Numbered from the stretch's first letter, positions 1 through 8,159 are shown. The stretch: 44,931 bases of DNA from Sphaerisporangium perillae (GCF_023276435.1 NZ_JALLPO010000060.1:1-44931), one strand, 5' to 3'. A program made the numbers and translations. The notes: generated from the sequence alone by a model not told the origin.

Positions 1-1
1 C

Positions 2-307
2 AATCCTGATGGTCCAGAGGAGTATGACCGCTATGTCGTCCTTGACCTGGATGTACCCGATGAGTTCGTAGTACTCAGCTCATATGGGCGATGGAACGAC
101 TTCCTGGAAGCGATCTTCATGAGCGACAGTTCGCCGCGCATGGACTGGTCGATCGACCAGGACGAGCTCGATGAACAGACCGATGGGCGCGTCCAGGCAT
201 GCCTTCCGCGCGTGGCAGGCCCATGGGTCCTGAGCATCCGCCCATTGAAGCCGTCGTCGTTGGATGAGCCCGAAGAAACCCCGTGCACGGTTGAAACTGG
301 TGAATAG
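2..307 (+). CDS. DUF3841-like protein, 3' part only
   Basis: An open frame enters from the left edge and stops at 305-307, giving the last 101 residues of a protein. The visible part holds a V-L-D-L-D-V-P-D-E stretch, then V-L-S-S-Y-x-x-W and later W-S-I-D-Q, followed by a conserved-looking Trp-Val-Leu. This pattern resembles the C-terminal half of DUF3841 proteins, where a 'VP.d.vLlSdf..W' motif is followed by an acidic segment. No biochemical role is established for that family. The last ten residues are Glu/Thr-rich and probably unstructured. The start lies outside the window, so length and operon context cannot be judged. Family assignment is by motif memory only. Confidence 0.5.
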   Translation, partial: NPDGPEEYDRYVVLDLDVPDEFVVLSSYGRWNDFLEAIFMSDSSPRMDWSIDQDELDEQTDGRVQACLPRVAGPWVLSIRPLKPSSLDEPEETPCTVETGE

Positions 308-323
308 GTGATGCTCCGTCGTC

Positions 324-506
324 ATGCGACTGGGTCGCGGAGCTCTTGGCGTATGCGGTGGCGGAACTGGCGCACGCTGGTTTCTGTGTCCCGGGGGTCA
401 GCGCGTGGAGGAGGTCGTTGACGTAGGTGAGCGACCGGGTGGAGGCGACGTGGGAGAGGATGTCCACGGCGCGGTGTCCGTGTTCCAGTCCTTCGTCGAG
501 ACAGCC
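324..506 (-). pseudogene. Remnant of XRE-type regulator C-terminus
   Basis: Read on the minus strand, this stretch encodes a run containing H-R-A-V-D-I-L-S-x-V-x-S-T-R followed by Y-V-x-D-L-x-x-A-L. That is the typical C-terminal tail of actinobacterial helix-turn-helix regulators with a tetratricopeptide-like domain, where the usual form is 'RAVDvLarV.StRa..Yv.dl..aL.p'. The segment upstream (to about 626) is no longer similar in the same frame and no helix-turn-helix region is present. The downstream frame runs on without a family-typical end. I infer a dead gene fragment of about 60 codons. It lies between the truncated left-edge gene and the reductase gene, both of which point away from any possible partner. 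Confidence 0.5.
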
Positions 507-660
507 GCTGCGCGATCCTGTCCTTTTGGCCGATCTTTCGAAGGATGCGCGGACGGCTGAGGAGATGCACCCGGCGTGGGGCGAGGTCGTCGACGTTCCT
601 ACCCCTCGTCGCCAAGGGATGATCACAGCGGAACTGCGGGGAAGTCTCGTAGCCGCTCAC

Positions 661-1620
661 TCAGCCTGTCACCTCGCGGGCGAAGCTCGGTTCCGCCGCC
701 TCCAGTCGCGGTACCGCGACCCCCAACCGGCGTGCTTCCGCCAGGGTGTCTCGGCAGATCTCACGCGGCTCCTCGGCCTCGGGGTCGGAGTGCGCCTCAA
801 AATTCACGCGCGCCGGCGCGAAATGAGCGAGCAGCCAGGCGAGCGCGGGGGCCGTCAGCCAGGTGGGCGCACGGAACGGTAGCACACCGCCCCGGTGACG
901 TCGCAGGTCAACGCCGCGCGCCTCGAGGAGCGGCAGCAGCTCACGGCTGGCCAGCAGCGCCTCGCGCAGGTCGCCCGTTGCCCCGGCCAGCTTGGACAAG
1001 GAACCCAGCCGCAGGCCCTGCGAGAACAGGCCGGCATCCGACACGAAATGGCCCCACAGCCAGCCGCGGAAGTCAGGCTGCTCCTTAAGCCGGAGCCCGG
1101 CCTCGCGAAACGCCTGGCGCACGGCCCGCTCACGTTCGGTCGGCGGCTGGCCGAAGGTGCCGAAGATGACCGACGGCAGCAGCGCCCCACGGAGCACGCC
1201 GTCCGCGCCGAAACCGCCACCGGCCTGGGGAAAGCCCCAGGCGATCTGGTCGACAGGGAGTGCGCCGATCGCGGCCAGCGGCTCGGTCCAGATGTTGCCG
1301 AAGACCAGCACCGTGGCCTGGCCGACACGCGGGGACAGGAAGGCCGTCGCCTCCGCGAGGCGGTGGTGCGGCACGCTCAGCACGATCAGGTCGAAGTCGT
1401 GGTCTGGCTCCAGTTCCTCGCGGTAGCGCACCGGCCACTTCTGGACGACGCGCTGCCCCCACACCCGCCGCCGCGCATCGAGCAGATCGAGGTCTATCGC
1501 TTCCCCGTACGCCGCCGTGCGGCCCGGCCGGACGTAGAACTCGACGTCATGCCCGGCCCGTTCCAGGGCCCAGCCGTACATGGTGGCGATCACGCCTCGG
1601 CCGAACATCAGGATCTTCAA
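661..1620 (-). CDS. Ketopantoate reductase-family (ApbA/PanE-like) NADP oxidoreductase
   Basis: A 319-residue protein with an N-terminal Rossmann fold: strand K-I-L-M-F-G then the G-R-G-V-I-A nucleotide loop at residues 7-12, and a second strand ending D-L-I-V-L-S-V. Length and layout fit the ketopantoate reductase superfamily, which reduces 2-oxo acids with NADPH in the cytoplasm. The usual catalytic Lys of the 'K....N' helix is not evident; the corresponding stretch reads W-L-W-G-H-F-V-S-D-A. True ketopantoate reduction is therefore doubtful and the substrate is unknown. I chose the TTG start at 1620 over the in-frame TTG at 1641, because GAGGTG lies 4-9 bases before it and the family starts directly with the first strand. 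It is divergent from the TetR gene at 1712 and is its likely target. Confidence 0.8.
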   Translation of the reverse strand: MKILMFGRGVIATMYGWALERAGHDVEFYVRPGRTAAYGEAIDLDLLDARRRVWGQRVVQKWPVRYREELEPDHDFDLIVLSVPHHRLAEATAFLSPRVGQATVLVFGNIWTEPLAAIGALPVDQIAWGFPQAGGGFGADGVLRGALLPSVIFGTFGQPPTERERAVRQAFREAGLRLKEQPDFRGWLWGHFVSDAGLFSQGLRLGSLSKLAGATGDLREALLASRELLPLLEARGVDLRRHRGGVLPFRAPTWLTAPALAWLLAHFAPARVNFEAHSDPEAEEPREICRDTLAEARRLGVAVPRLEAAEPSFAREVTG

Positions 1621-1647
1621 GCTGCACCTCGTGGGATACAATCGAAT

Positions 1648-1690
1648 TGGAGGTCATCTCCACTTCCCAAAAATATGGAGGTAGTTTCCG
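1648..1690. promoter_or_regulatory. Two operator-like repeats for the divergent TetR
   Basis: A perfect inverted repeat TGGAG-N5-CTCCA lies at 1648-1662, at the expected transcription start of the reductase gene. A second, degenerate copy that again starts TGGAGGT and ends TTCC lies at 1676-1690, inside the -10/-35 spacer. The two copies have the same orientation and their starts are 28 bases apart. Their placement suggests that TetR binding blocks the reductase promoter. The binding itself is inferred. Confidence 0.5.
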
Positions 1691-1698
1691 TTTGTCAA
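1670..1698 (-). promoter_or_regulatory. Sigma-70-type promoter of the reductase gene
   Basis: On the minus strand a perfect -35 hexamer TTGACA (1693-1698) is followed after exactly 17 bases by TATTTT (1670-1675, four of six consensus positions). Transcription would begin near 1663, giving a leader of about 43 bases before the TTG start at 1620. Confidence 0.7.
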
Positions 1699-1711
1699 CG
1701 CGAGGTAGCGC

Positions 1712-2320
1712 ATGAACTCCGCCAAGCCGCTGCGTGCCGACGCCCAGCGCAACCGCGAGGCCTTGCTCGCCAAGGCCCGGGAGGTCTTCGACGCCGGAGG
1801 CTTCTTCGACCTGCGCTTCGATGATTTCGCCCGCCTGGCCGGTGTGGGCACCGGCACGCTGTACCGCCACTTCCCCACACGGGAGGCGCTGGCCGAGGCG
1901 GTCTATCACGAGGAGGTCGCCACGCTGTGCGACCGCGCCCGCCAGTTGCAGGCCACGCTCCCCCCGGAGGAGGCCTTGGCGACCTTCCTGCGTGGCATGG
2001 TCGGCTACATGGATGCCCACCAGGGCCTCGCCCGGACGCTGGCCACGCTCATGGCCACCGGCTCGGGTGCGCTCGCCGAGGGTAGTCGGGCGCTGGAGCA
2101 GGCTGTCACCGACCTGGTGGCCGCCGCCGTGAAGGACGGCGCCGTCCGCGACGACGTGGGTGCCGGTGCCGTCATGATGGCACTGCATGGCATCGGTGCG
2201 GCCCATGACCGCCCCGGTTGGCGGGCCGAGGCCGACGGTGTCATCACCCTCGTGCTGGACGGGCTGCGCCGGTCGCACTCAGGCGACAGTGGGACGAGCA
2301 CGAGCGCCGGGTACGGCTGA
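1712..2320 (+). CDS. TetR/AcrR-family transcriptional regulator
   Basis: A 202-residue TetR protein. The helix-turn-helix spans about residues 10-56 and contains the typical A-R-E-V-F start, F-D-D-F-A-R-L-A-G-V-G-T-G-T-L-Y-R-H-F recognition region and the R-E-A-L cap. The C-terminal part is helical with the usual ligand-pocket character, so it is probably a dimeric repressor released by a small molecule. The start is the ATG at 1712, with GAGGTAG 5-11 bases upstream. The last dozen codons (from about 2281) read out of frame through a phosphotransferase remnant, so the stop codon was supplied by foreign DNA. The natural end was probably just after L-D-G-L-R-R. It is divergent from the reductase gene, with two operator-like repeats between. 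Confidence 0.85.
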   Translation: MNSAKPLRADAQRNREALLAKAREVFDAGGFFDLRFDDFARLAGVGTGTLYRHFPTREALAEAVYHEEVATLCDRARQLQATLPPEEALATFLRGMVGYMDAHQGLARTLATLMATGSGALAEGSRALEQAVTDLVAAAVKDGAVRDDVGAGAVMMALHGIGAAHDRPGWRAEADGVITLVLDGLRRSHSGDSGTSTSAGYG

Positions 2321-2650
2321 TCGACTGGGAAGACTTCGGCCGCAGCGACCGGGCGTTCGAGCTCGGCGAGGTCTGCGAGCATATCTCCCGCCTCGACGGC
2401 GTCCTGGACGCCGAGCAACTCCTGACGCACCTCGATCTGACCCGGCAGAAGCCAAGCGGGTGCGCGATTTCCGCCGCCTGATCGCGTTGGGCTGGTTCCT
2501 CCAACTCGGCCCCGACGGGCCGGCGACACCGCACAACCCAGCCGGCACCCTGGAGCGGCAAGCCGAGAAAATTCTGCACCTGCTCGGTCGACCAGCAGCA
2601 CAACTGCCCGCCGCACTCCTCGAAATCGCCGCCGGTCCCCGAGAGGAGGA
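2283..2650 (+). pseudogene. Aminoglycoside phosphotransferase-like kinase, C-terminal remnant
   Basis: The plus strand encodes R-V-R-L-I-D-W-E-D-F-G followed by helical sequence, which matches the metal-binding 'IDWED/DFG' segment and C-terminal helices of the APH/choline-kinase family. The first part reads in one frame to about 2445. The sequence then continues correctly (A-K-R-V-R-D-F-R-R-L-I-A-L-G-W) only in a second frame, so one base has been lost or gained near 2445-2455. The ATP-binding N-lobe and the catalytic HxD motif are absent. The 5' end of the remnant overlaps the end of the TetR gene, and its 3' end meets a transposase remnant. A non-functional fragment. Confidence 0.6.
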
Positions 2651-2663
2651 TCTAGGCGGCGGC

Positions 2664-2825
2664 TCAGACGCCATCCTCATCCACAGGGGTGGCGGGCCGG
2701 TCCTCGGAGAGAGGCAGCGGCACAAGCGGCCGCAGGCCCTTGTCCGGGGCCGAGGAGGCGATCGCATAACGGCCCAGGCAGTTGAGGTGGGCGTGGCCCA
2801 GCGGAGACAGGCGCGCCACGTCCTC
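2664..2825 (-). pseudogene. Tn3-family transposase (TnpA), C-terminal fragment
   Basis: On the minus strand the frame ends with E-D-V-A-R-L-S-P-L-G-H-A-H-L-N-C-L-G-R-Y followed by an L-R-P-L segment and an acidic tail. This is the hallmark C-terminus of Tn3-family transposases ('ARLSPf.HaHIN.LGRY'). Only about 54 codons are left. Upstream of about 2825 the similarity stops abruptly, where plus-strand lipase sequence begins. A fragment from the N-terminal end of the same kind of gene, on the same strand, lies beyond that lipase at 3770-4033. The DDE catalytic domain is missing, so it is inactive. Confidence 0.75.
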
Positions 2826-2829
2826 GTCT

Positions 2830-3812
2830 GCCTGCTCCGCGCCCACGCCGCCCCGCTCCGCCGTCCCGTCGGCCACGCCGACCGGCCCCGCCACCCTGCC
2901 CGCGCCCACCGGCGCCCATCCGGTCGGCACCACCGCCCTGCATATGAAGGACACCTCCCGTTCCGATCCCTGGAACCTCGACGTCGATGCCAGGGAGCTC
3001 AAGGTCACCCTGTGGTATCCGACCAAGCAGCGCGACGGGCAGAAGGCGCCGTACATGTCGCCGAAGGAGTCGGAGCTCGTCCTGAGGGGGTGGGGGATCG
3101 GCGGCGTGCCGGACGACACGCTGAGCAAGACGCGGACGAACGTCGTCAAAGACGCGAAACCCGCGGGGCGCAAGCTGCCGCTGGTGGTGCTCTCTCCCGG
3201 CTTCACCAGGCCGATGAGCATGCTCACGTCCCTGGCCGAGGAGCTGGCCAGCCGCGGGTACGTGGTGGCCGGGATCGACCACACCTATGAAAGCTACGCC
3301 ACGACCCTGGCTGACGGGCAGGTCGCCGAGTGCCTCGCTTGCGACAGCGACACCGACACGGGTTTCGGCACCGGGGTGGTGACGGGCCGGGCGGCCGACG
3401 TCTCCTTCGTGCTCGACCAGTTGACGACGGAGTGGGAGGGTTCCGGCCTGATCGACCGCTCCAAAATCGCGATGGCGGGCCAGTCGATCGGCGGGGCCAG
3501 CACCCTGGCGGCCATGATCAAGGACACCCGGATCCGCGCCGGGATCGACATGGACGGCACCACCTACGCCCGGATCCCCAAGAGCGGGTTCTCCCGGCCG
3601 TTCATGTTCCTGGGTTCTGCACAGCACGTCCCGGGGAGCCGCGCCCCCACGTGGGACCGCGACTGGAAGTTGTTGACCGGGTGGAAGCGCTGGATCGTGC
3701 TGACGGGTGCCGAACACCAGTCCTTCACCGATGGCCCGCTGCTGGCGGAGGCCCTCGGCAGCAAGCCCTCTACGTGGTCCTGTCGGCGGCGCGCGCCATC
3801 GAGCTCACCTCA
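2830..3812 (+). pseudogene. PAF-acetylhydrolase-like lipase, truncated at both ends
   Basis: This frame is closely related, segment by segment, to the intact lipase at 17980-19314. It shares H-P-V-G-T-T, L-W-Y-P-x-K, P-L-V-V-L-S-P-G-F-T, R-G-Y-V-V-A-G-I-D-H-T-Y-E, the nucleophile motif M-A-G-Q-S-I-G-G-A-S and M-D-G-T-T-Y. The similarity begins at the lipobox region (S-A-C-S-A-P) near 2830, so the signal peptide is gone; upstream is antisense transposase DNA with only a TTG at 2782 as a possible start. Near 3770 the frame shifts, since L-S-A-A-R-A-I-E-L-T continues in another frame. The similarity ends near 3812, so the C-terminal helix is lost. The catalytic Ser and Asp regions are intact, but export and folding should fail. 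Confidence 0.7.
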
Positions 3813-4033
3813 TCCGGTACGAACCCCAGCCACGGCAACGTACAGAGCTGAACGGCAAGACCAAGACGGTCGGTCGGGCCACGACCACGACCCGGGTCCA
3901 CGAAGGCCACGTCCGCCTGCGTCAACGTGAAGTACCGGATCAAATCGTCCCCGCCGATGTCAGGGAACGAACGAAGCTGCTCCAACTGCTCCTCGGAGAA
4001 CATCCGTGCCGCCACCGCGACCACCCCCACCAC
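3770..4033 (-). pseudogene. Tn3-family transposase (TnpA), N-terminal fragment (DUF4158)
   Basis: On the minus strand, M-F-S-E-E-Q-L-E-Q-L-R-S-F-P (from about 4003) leads into L-I-R-Y-F-T-L-T-x-A-D-V-A-F-V, D-R-L-G-L-A-V-Q-L-C-T-L-P-W-L-G-F-V-P-D-E-V. This is the conserved N-terminal DUF4158 region of Tn3-family transposases. The match stops near 3806, where the lipase 3' end begins on the other strand. With the C-terminal fragment at 2664-2825 this gives both ends of a tnpA gene on one strand and in the right order, and about 0.95 kb of lipase DNA sits where roughly 2.5 kb of transposase core should be. No 38-bp terminal inverted repeats were recognised. Confidence 0.75.
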
Positions 4034-4204
4034 GTACGGGCGAAACCGTACGAACGGTAGCGGCGGCGATCAACGCCCGGAGATCATCCGGCTCCGCGAA
4101 GCCGCCGCCGCCGCCCCGAACCACCGCCATCGGGACATGCAGTTGGTACCGCATACCCGACAGGGTGCTCGCTCTCGCATGCTGAAAGTAGACCTCACCA
4201 GCGA

Positions 4205-4915
4205 TCAGACCGGATCCTCGTCAGTCAGCGAATGCATCGCGCGTGGACGCAGGACCATGAGCGAGCCTTCCAAGGTCGCCACCATGGCAAAGGGAAACCG
4301 GTCGACCTCAAGACAGAGCGCAACGTCATCAGGATGGACTCCTTGACGCACACCCTCCGCCAGTTCGGCGGCGGCGCGCGACTCGGCAGCGCGGCGGAGG
4401 AACTCAGCAGGATCCGCCTCAGCCTCAGTGGCTCTCCGGGCGATGTATTGAGCGCACGCCAGATCTTCATCGGCCTGTCCATCTTCGCCAGTGACCACGA
4501 ACGTGACACTGTCACTCTTGCGTGTCCGCAAGAGCCGAGCCGTTGCCTCCGCCACCACGAAGCTGGCGCACAGCACCAGCGGCGCCTCCTTGACCGCAAG
4601 GGCGCCGACTGTCCCTGCCGTGGTTTTCTGCACAACGGTCCGTCCGCCAAGGTCAATAGACCGCAGCAGGCCCGGCGAGTTGACGGTGTCGAACCCGGGC
4701 GCGGGCGGACCGTCTTTGAGCGCCACCCAATCCGGGTGGCGAGCCTTGAGCGCCAGGGCTTCGTCCAGCGACTCAGCAAGAACGATCTTTTCCGCCCCCT
4801 GGGCAAAGGCCCAGGCAGCCACGGTGAAAGCACGCATGACGTCGACTACGACCGCCACGGACGGGGCTTCGACCAGATCGGCGATACCAAGGTAACGAGT
4901 GTCCATTCCGGTCAT
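4205..4915 (-). CDS. 2-phosphosulfolactate phosphatase family protein (ComB-like)
   Basis: A 236-residue protein, the normal family length. Typical features are [10 protein letters not shown] near residues 22-31, [17 protein letters not shown], and [12 protein letters not shown] near residue 92. The last corresponds to the conserved 'r.vvl.TtnGT' segment of ComB. In methanogens ComB hydrolyses 2-phosphosulfolactate in coenzyme M synthesis. Actinobacteria carry the family without that pathway, so the real substrate is unknown; a magnesium-dependent phosphatase is the safest statement. ATG at 4915 or the in-frame ATG at 4906 could be the start. It is flanked by a dead transposase fragment and DUF2255 and is probably transcribed alone. 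Confidence 0.75.
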   Translation of the reverse strand: MTGMDTRYLGIADLVEAPSVAVVVDVMRAFTVAAWAFAQGAEKIVLAESLDEALALKARHPDWVALKDGPPAPGFDTVNSPGLLRSIDLGGRTVVQKTTAGTVGALAVKEAPLVLCASFVVAEATARLLRTRKSDSVTFVVTGEDGQADEDLACAQYIARRATEAEADPAEFLRRAAESRAAAELAEGVRQGVHPDDVALCLEVDRFPFAMVATLEGSLMVLRPRAMHSLTDEDPV

Positions 4916-5020
4916 GATCGCGCATGCCCGACCCGAGGCACCAGGCCGAGATGACCTTCACCGAACCGTAGCGACCCCAGGCAGACCAAGGGAACGGGGC
5001 TCGCGCCACCAAGATCGTTC

Positions 5021-5356
5021 TCAGTGCCAACCGCTGTACCGATGTTCCTCAGCCCCGTACTTGGCGCGGTAGACGACATCCAGCCGGTCGTTGAGGACGT
5101 CGTCGCCGTCGGCGTCGATGAGGGTGACGTCCCTGGCGACGCCGCCGGCCTCGATCCGGCCTTCGTGGCGGGTGCGGGTGCCTTTGAACCAGTCGGAACC
5201 ACGCCCGTTGACGGAACGGACGTAGAGGTCGTCACCCTGGCGGACGACCCAGATCGTTCTGGGCCTGCGCAGCGTGCCGTCTGACCGGCGCGAGGCGATC
5301 CCCGGTTCCTCCGCGTCGCCGATCCTGGCCAGTTCATCGCTGGTCCATGCGGCCAT
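5021..5356 (-). CDS. DUF2255 family protein
   Basis: A 111-residue protein beginning M-A-A-W-T-S-D-E-L-A-R-I-G. It continues with R-R-S-D-G-T-L-R-R-P-R-T-I-W-V-V-R-x-G-D-D-L-Y-V-R-S-V-N-G, W-F-K-G and a final D-x-V-Y-R-A-K-Y-G. This order matches DUF2255, a small beta-barrel family related to the nitroreductase-like/FMN-binding split barrels and of unknown function. The ATG at 5356 gives the family-typical N-terminus. The reading frame stays open upstream, but that part is the antisense of the kinase gene region. About 200 bases separate its start from the divergent histidine kinase gene at 5561. Confidence 0.75.
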   Translation of the reverse strand: MAAWTSDELARIGDAEEPGIASRRSDGTLRRPRTIWVVRQGDDLYVRSVNGRGSDWFKGTRTRHEGRIEAGGVARDVTLIDADGDDVLNDRLDVVYRAKYGAEEHRYSGWH

Positions 5357-5560
5357 CAGTGTGTGTCCTTCGTGGCAGGGGCGGTGCGGCGGGCCGGGAC
5401 GATCAGCACGAGGGCGAGCATGAGCGCGAGGACGAGGGGCCGCGCCCGAGCTCTGGCAGACCGCGCTGTGCCTGGGAACAGCGTTCAGGGGTGCGACAAG
5501 GCCCCCATCGGCCCAGCCGTCCAGGCCTGTCTCGTACTTTGGGAGGGTCCGGAGCGGCAC

Positions 5561-6721
5561 GTGCTCTCGTACCATGAGCTGGTGCAAGGCCTCCTTCGTT
5601 CCGTGTGGAACGAGCCACCTCCCTCCGCCCCGCCGCCGCGGCTGTGGCGAGATTGGGCGCTCGTGGGAGTGCTCGTGCCGGCCGCGGTGCTCGAAGGGGT
5701 TCTGCGGCCGGACCTTCCGTGGCGAGTCTTCTCGGTGATCCTCGCCGCCGGGCTGGTGCCGACGTTGCTGTGGCGCCGGTCCAGACCGCTGCTGATGGTC
5801 GCGATCGCCTTCGGCGCCACGAGCCTGGCCCCATTTTTGCTGGGCGGCGACTCGCCGGACATGCACACGATGGCGTACATGCTGCTCTTGCCGTACTCGT
5901 TGTTCCGGTGGGGGTCCGGACGCGAGGCCGTGATCGGGCTGCCGATCCTGCTCCTAGCGCTCGCTCCCTCGGTGGCCTCCGACCACACCGTCTTCACCGA
6001 CGTGGTCGGCGCGTTCGCCATCATCTCCGCGACCGTCGCCCTGGGCGGGGCGTTCCGGTACCGGGCCAGAGCCAGAATGCGCGAGCTCGACCAGGTCAAG
6101 CTGCTCGAACGTGAACAACTGGCCCGCGACCTGCACGACACCGTCGCTCATCACGTCTCGGCGATGGCGATCCGCGCGCAGGCGGGCATCGCGACTTCGG
6201 CGTCGCGGCCGGCCGCCGCGACCGAGGCACTCCACGTGATCGAGGCCGAGGCGTCGCGTGCCCTCGCCGAGATGCTCGCCATGGTCCGCGTCCTGCGCCG
6301 GAACGAGCCGATGGACCTGGCGCCCGGCCGGCACATCTCCGATCTGGAACAGCTCGCGAGCCGGGGCCGGTCCAGTCCGTTCGTCGAGGTGGAGATCTCG
6401 GGCGATCTCGACGACCTCCCCCCATCGGTCGGGGCCGCGATCTACCGCATCGCCCAGGAGTCGGTCACCAACGCCCGGCGGCATGCTCGTCACGCCACCC
6501 GCATCGAGGTCCGGGTCGCCGCCGACGACACGTCGGTGCACCTGCGCGTGAGCGACGACGGCGACGGCGGCCTCATGCGCCTGACCACGTCGCCGGGATA
6601 CGGGCTCATCGGCATGATCGAACGCGCCGACCTGCTCGGCGGCACCTGCGTGGCCGGCCCGAATCCCGACGGAGGCTGGACAGTGACCGCCGTGCTGCCT
6701 CGAACCGGGTCGGCGGCATGA
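5561..6721 (+). CDS. Sensor histidine kinase, NarL/DesK type
   Basis: A 386-residue membrane sensor. Residues about 30-165 form four to five transmembrane helices with very short loops and no extracellular sensor domain. Then comes the HisKA_3 dimerisation motif E-R-E-Q-L-A-R-D-L-H-D-T-V-A-H-H with phospho-acceptor His192. An HATPase domain follows, with N-box I-A-Q-E-S-V-T-N-A-R-R-H-A and D-D-G-D-G-G, G-Y-G-L-I-G-M glycine boxes. I chose GTG at 5561, preceded by GGAG six bases upstream. The frame is open back to 5363, but that extension is Arg-rich and not family-like. The stop overlaps the response regulator start by four bases (ATGA), so the two are translationally coupled. Confidence 0.85.
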   Translation: MLSYHELVQGLLRSVWNEPPPSAPPPRLWRDWALVGVLVPAAVLEGVLRPDLPWRVFSVILAAGLVPTLLWRRSRPLLMVAIAFGATSLAPFLLGGDSPDMHTMAYMLLLPYSLFRWGSGREAVIGLPILLLALAPSVASDHTVFTDVVGAFAIISATVALGGAFRYRARARMRELDQVKLLEREQLARDLHDTVAHHVSAMAIRAQAGIATSASRPAAATEALHVIEAEASRALAEMLAMVRVLRRNEPMDLAPGRHISDLEQLASRGRSSPFVEVEISGDLDDLPPSVGAAIYRIAQESVTNARRHARHATRIEVRVAADDTSVHLRVSDDGDGGLMRLTTSPGYGLIGMIERADLLGGTCVAGPNPDGGWTVTAVLPRTGSAA

Positions 6722-7374
6722 GCATCCGGGTGATCGTCGCCGACGACCAGGAGATCGTCCGCACCGGGCTCGCGATGATCCTCGACGCCCAGCCGGACAT
6801 CGACGTCATCGGCGAGGCCGCCGACGGGCGGCGGGCCATCGAGCTCGCGCGGCGCCTACGCCCCGACGTGTGCCTGTTCGACATCCGCATGCCCGGCGTC
6901 GACGGCATCGAGGCCACCCGCTCCCTCGCCGGGCCGACCGTCGAGGACCCCCTCGCCGTCGTCGTCATCACCACTTTCGACCTCGACGAGTACGTCTACG
7001 CCGCCCTCAGAGCCGGCGCCCGGGGTTTCCTGCTCAAGAACGCCGGCGCCGCCCTGCTCTCCCAGGCCGTCCACGCCGCCGCCAACGGCGACGCGCTCAT
7101 CGCCCCGAGCATCACTGCGCGGCTGCTCGAGGCCTTCGCCCGCACCGGGCCCGCCTCACCGCCGGTGAAACCCATCGAAGCGCTCACGGACCGGGAAGAA
7201 CAGATCCTGGCCACGGTGGCACGTGGTCGGACCAACAGCGAGATCGCCGACGAGTTCTACATCTCGCTCAGCACCGTCAAATCCCACATCGCCAGCCTGA
7301 TGGCCAAGCTCGGCGCCCGCAACCGCGTCGAGATCGCCATGTGGGCCTATGAGACCAACCGCGTCAGGCCCTGA
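6718..7374 (+). CDS. Response regulator, NarL/LuxR family
   Basis: A 218-residue response regulator. The receiver domain (1-120) has acidic pair D9/D10, phospho-acceptor Asp55 in C-L-F-D-I-R-M-P-G, the switch Thr in V-V-I-T-T-F-D and the Lys in F-L-L-K-N. A LuxR helix-turn-helix follows from about 152: L-T-D-R-E-E-Q-I-L, then N-S-E-I-A-D-E-F-Y-I-S-L-S-T-V-K-S-H-I. It is phosphorylated by the kinase encoded immediately upstream, with which it overlaps by four bases. Targets cannot be read from the sequence. The convergent DUF2306 membrane gene 32 bases downstream is the nearest neighbour but is on the other strand. Confidence 0.9.
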   Translation: MSIRVIVADDQEIVRTGLAMILDAQPDIDVIGEAADGRRAIELARRLRPDVCLFDIRMPGVDGIEATRSLAGPTVEDPLAVVVITTFDLDEYVYAALRAGARGFLLKNAGAALLSQAVHAAANGDALIAPSITARLLEAFARTGPASPPVKPIEALTDREEQILATVARGRTNSEIADEFYISLSTVKSHIASLMAKLGARNRVEIAMWAYETNRVRP

Positions 7375-7406
7375 GCCGGGTGCGGTGGCGCTGCCGAGCG
7401 GTTACG

Positions 7407-8159
7407 TCAGCGGCGCCCGGCGAATGTGCGGATCGGTCCGGCCGGCCGCCTGCGGATGAACCATTCGGCCACGGCGAGATTGACCATCCACCCGGCGCCC
7501 ACGAGCAGCGCTCTGGGCAACTCGCCGGGTGCGCCGACGAGCAGGATCCAGGGCAGCTGGGTCAGCGCCTGCGTGCCCGCGCCCTGCCCGATCGCGTAGC
7601 CGCGGATCATCCAGGCGCGGTGCCGGGCGATGTCCCGCCGCCGGATCGCGGCGAGGCCGAGGACGATGGACAGGATCATGGCCGTGCCGAACACGAGCCG
7701 GAAGCCGGCGAGGAGATCACCGTCACCCTCAGGGCGGGGATAGAACAGGGTCATCCACAGACCCGTGAGCGCGGCGAGGAGTCCACATGGGATCAGCAGC
7801 CGCCCGGCGGCGCGGTGCCAGGCGGGCCTCCGGCGGCGGAACCGGGGAGCGAACTGGAAGGCCCCGAGGGTGGTGTACAGGCTGACGCTGATGATGTGCA
7901 GCACCACGGGCAGGGGCGCCGCGAAGAAGCGCGCGTTCTGCGGTGTGATCGCCGCGCCGCCGGCCAGCTCGGTCAGGCGGATGGCGCCGACGATGATCGG
8001 AATGGCGCTGAGCATGATCAGCGCGGTGGGTAGCAGCCACCCTGCCCTCACGGAGGAGGCCGGGGCGACGCTCCCTGCTCTGTCCTGCTCATCCGTCGTC
8101 CGGCCGCCTCGCGGCGACTGCCGGGCCGGGGGGCGTCCCGTCGTGCTCTGGTCGGTCAT
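7407..8159 (-). CDS. DUF2306 membrane protein
   Basis: A 250-residue protein with a Pro/Arg-rich cytoplasmic tail of about 35 residues followed by six to seven hydrophobic helices. Family features visible are H-I-I-S-V-S-L-Y-T-T-L-G-A-F-Q-F with R-R-R-P-A-W-H-R-A-A-G-R-L, and later R-R-R-D-I-A-R-H-R-A-W-M-I-R-G-Y-A-I-G-Q-G-A-G-T-Q. These are the conserved histidine-containing segments of DUF2306, suggestive of a haem or quinone site but not characterised. ATG at 8159 is preferred; ATG at 8195 is in frame but lacks a ribosome binding site. It converges with the two-component system, and no terminator hairpin is obvious in the 32-base gap. Confidence 0.75.
   Translation of the reverse strand: MTDQSTTGRPPARQSPRGGRTTDEQDRAGSVAPASSVRAGWLLPTALIMLSAIPIIVGAIRLTELAGGAAITPQNARFFAAPLPVVLHIISVSLYTTLGAFQFAPRFRRRRPAWHRAAGRLLIPCGLLAALTGLWMTLFYPRPEGDGDLLAGFRLVFGTAMILSIVLGLAAIRRRDIARHRAWMIRGYAIGQGAGTQALTQLPWILLVGAPGELPRALLVGAGWMVNLAVAEWFIRRRPAGPIRTFAGRR

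Noticed and set aside
4232..4954. A 240-codon plus-strand open frame
   Set aside because: Antisense of the ComB-family gene, which has clear motifs and normal length.
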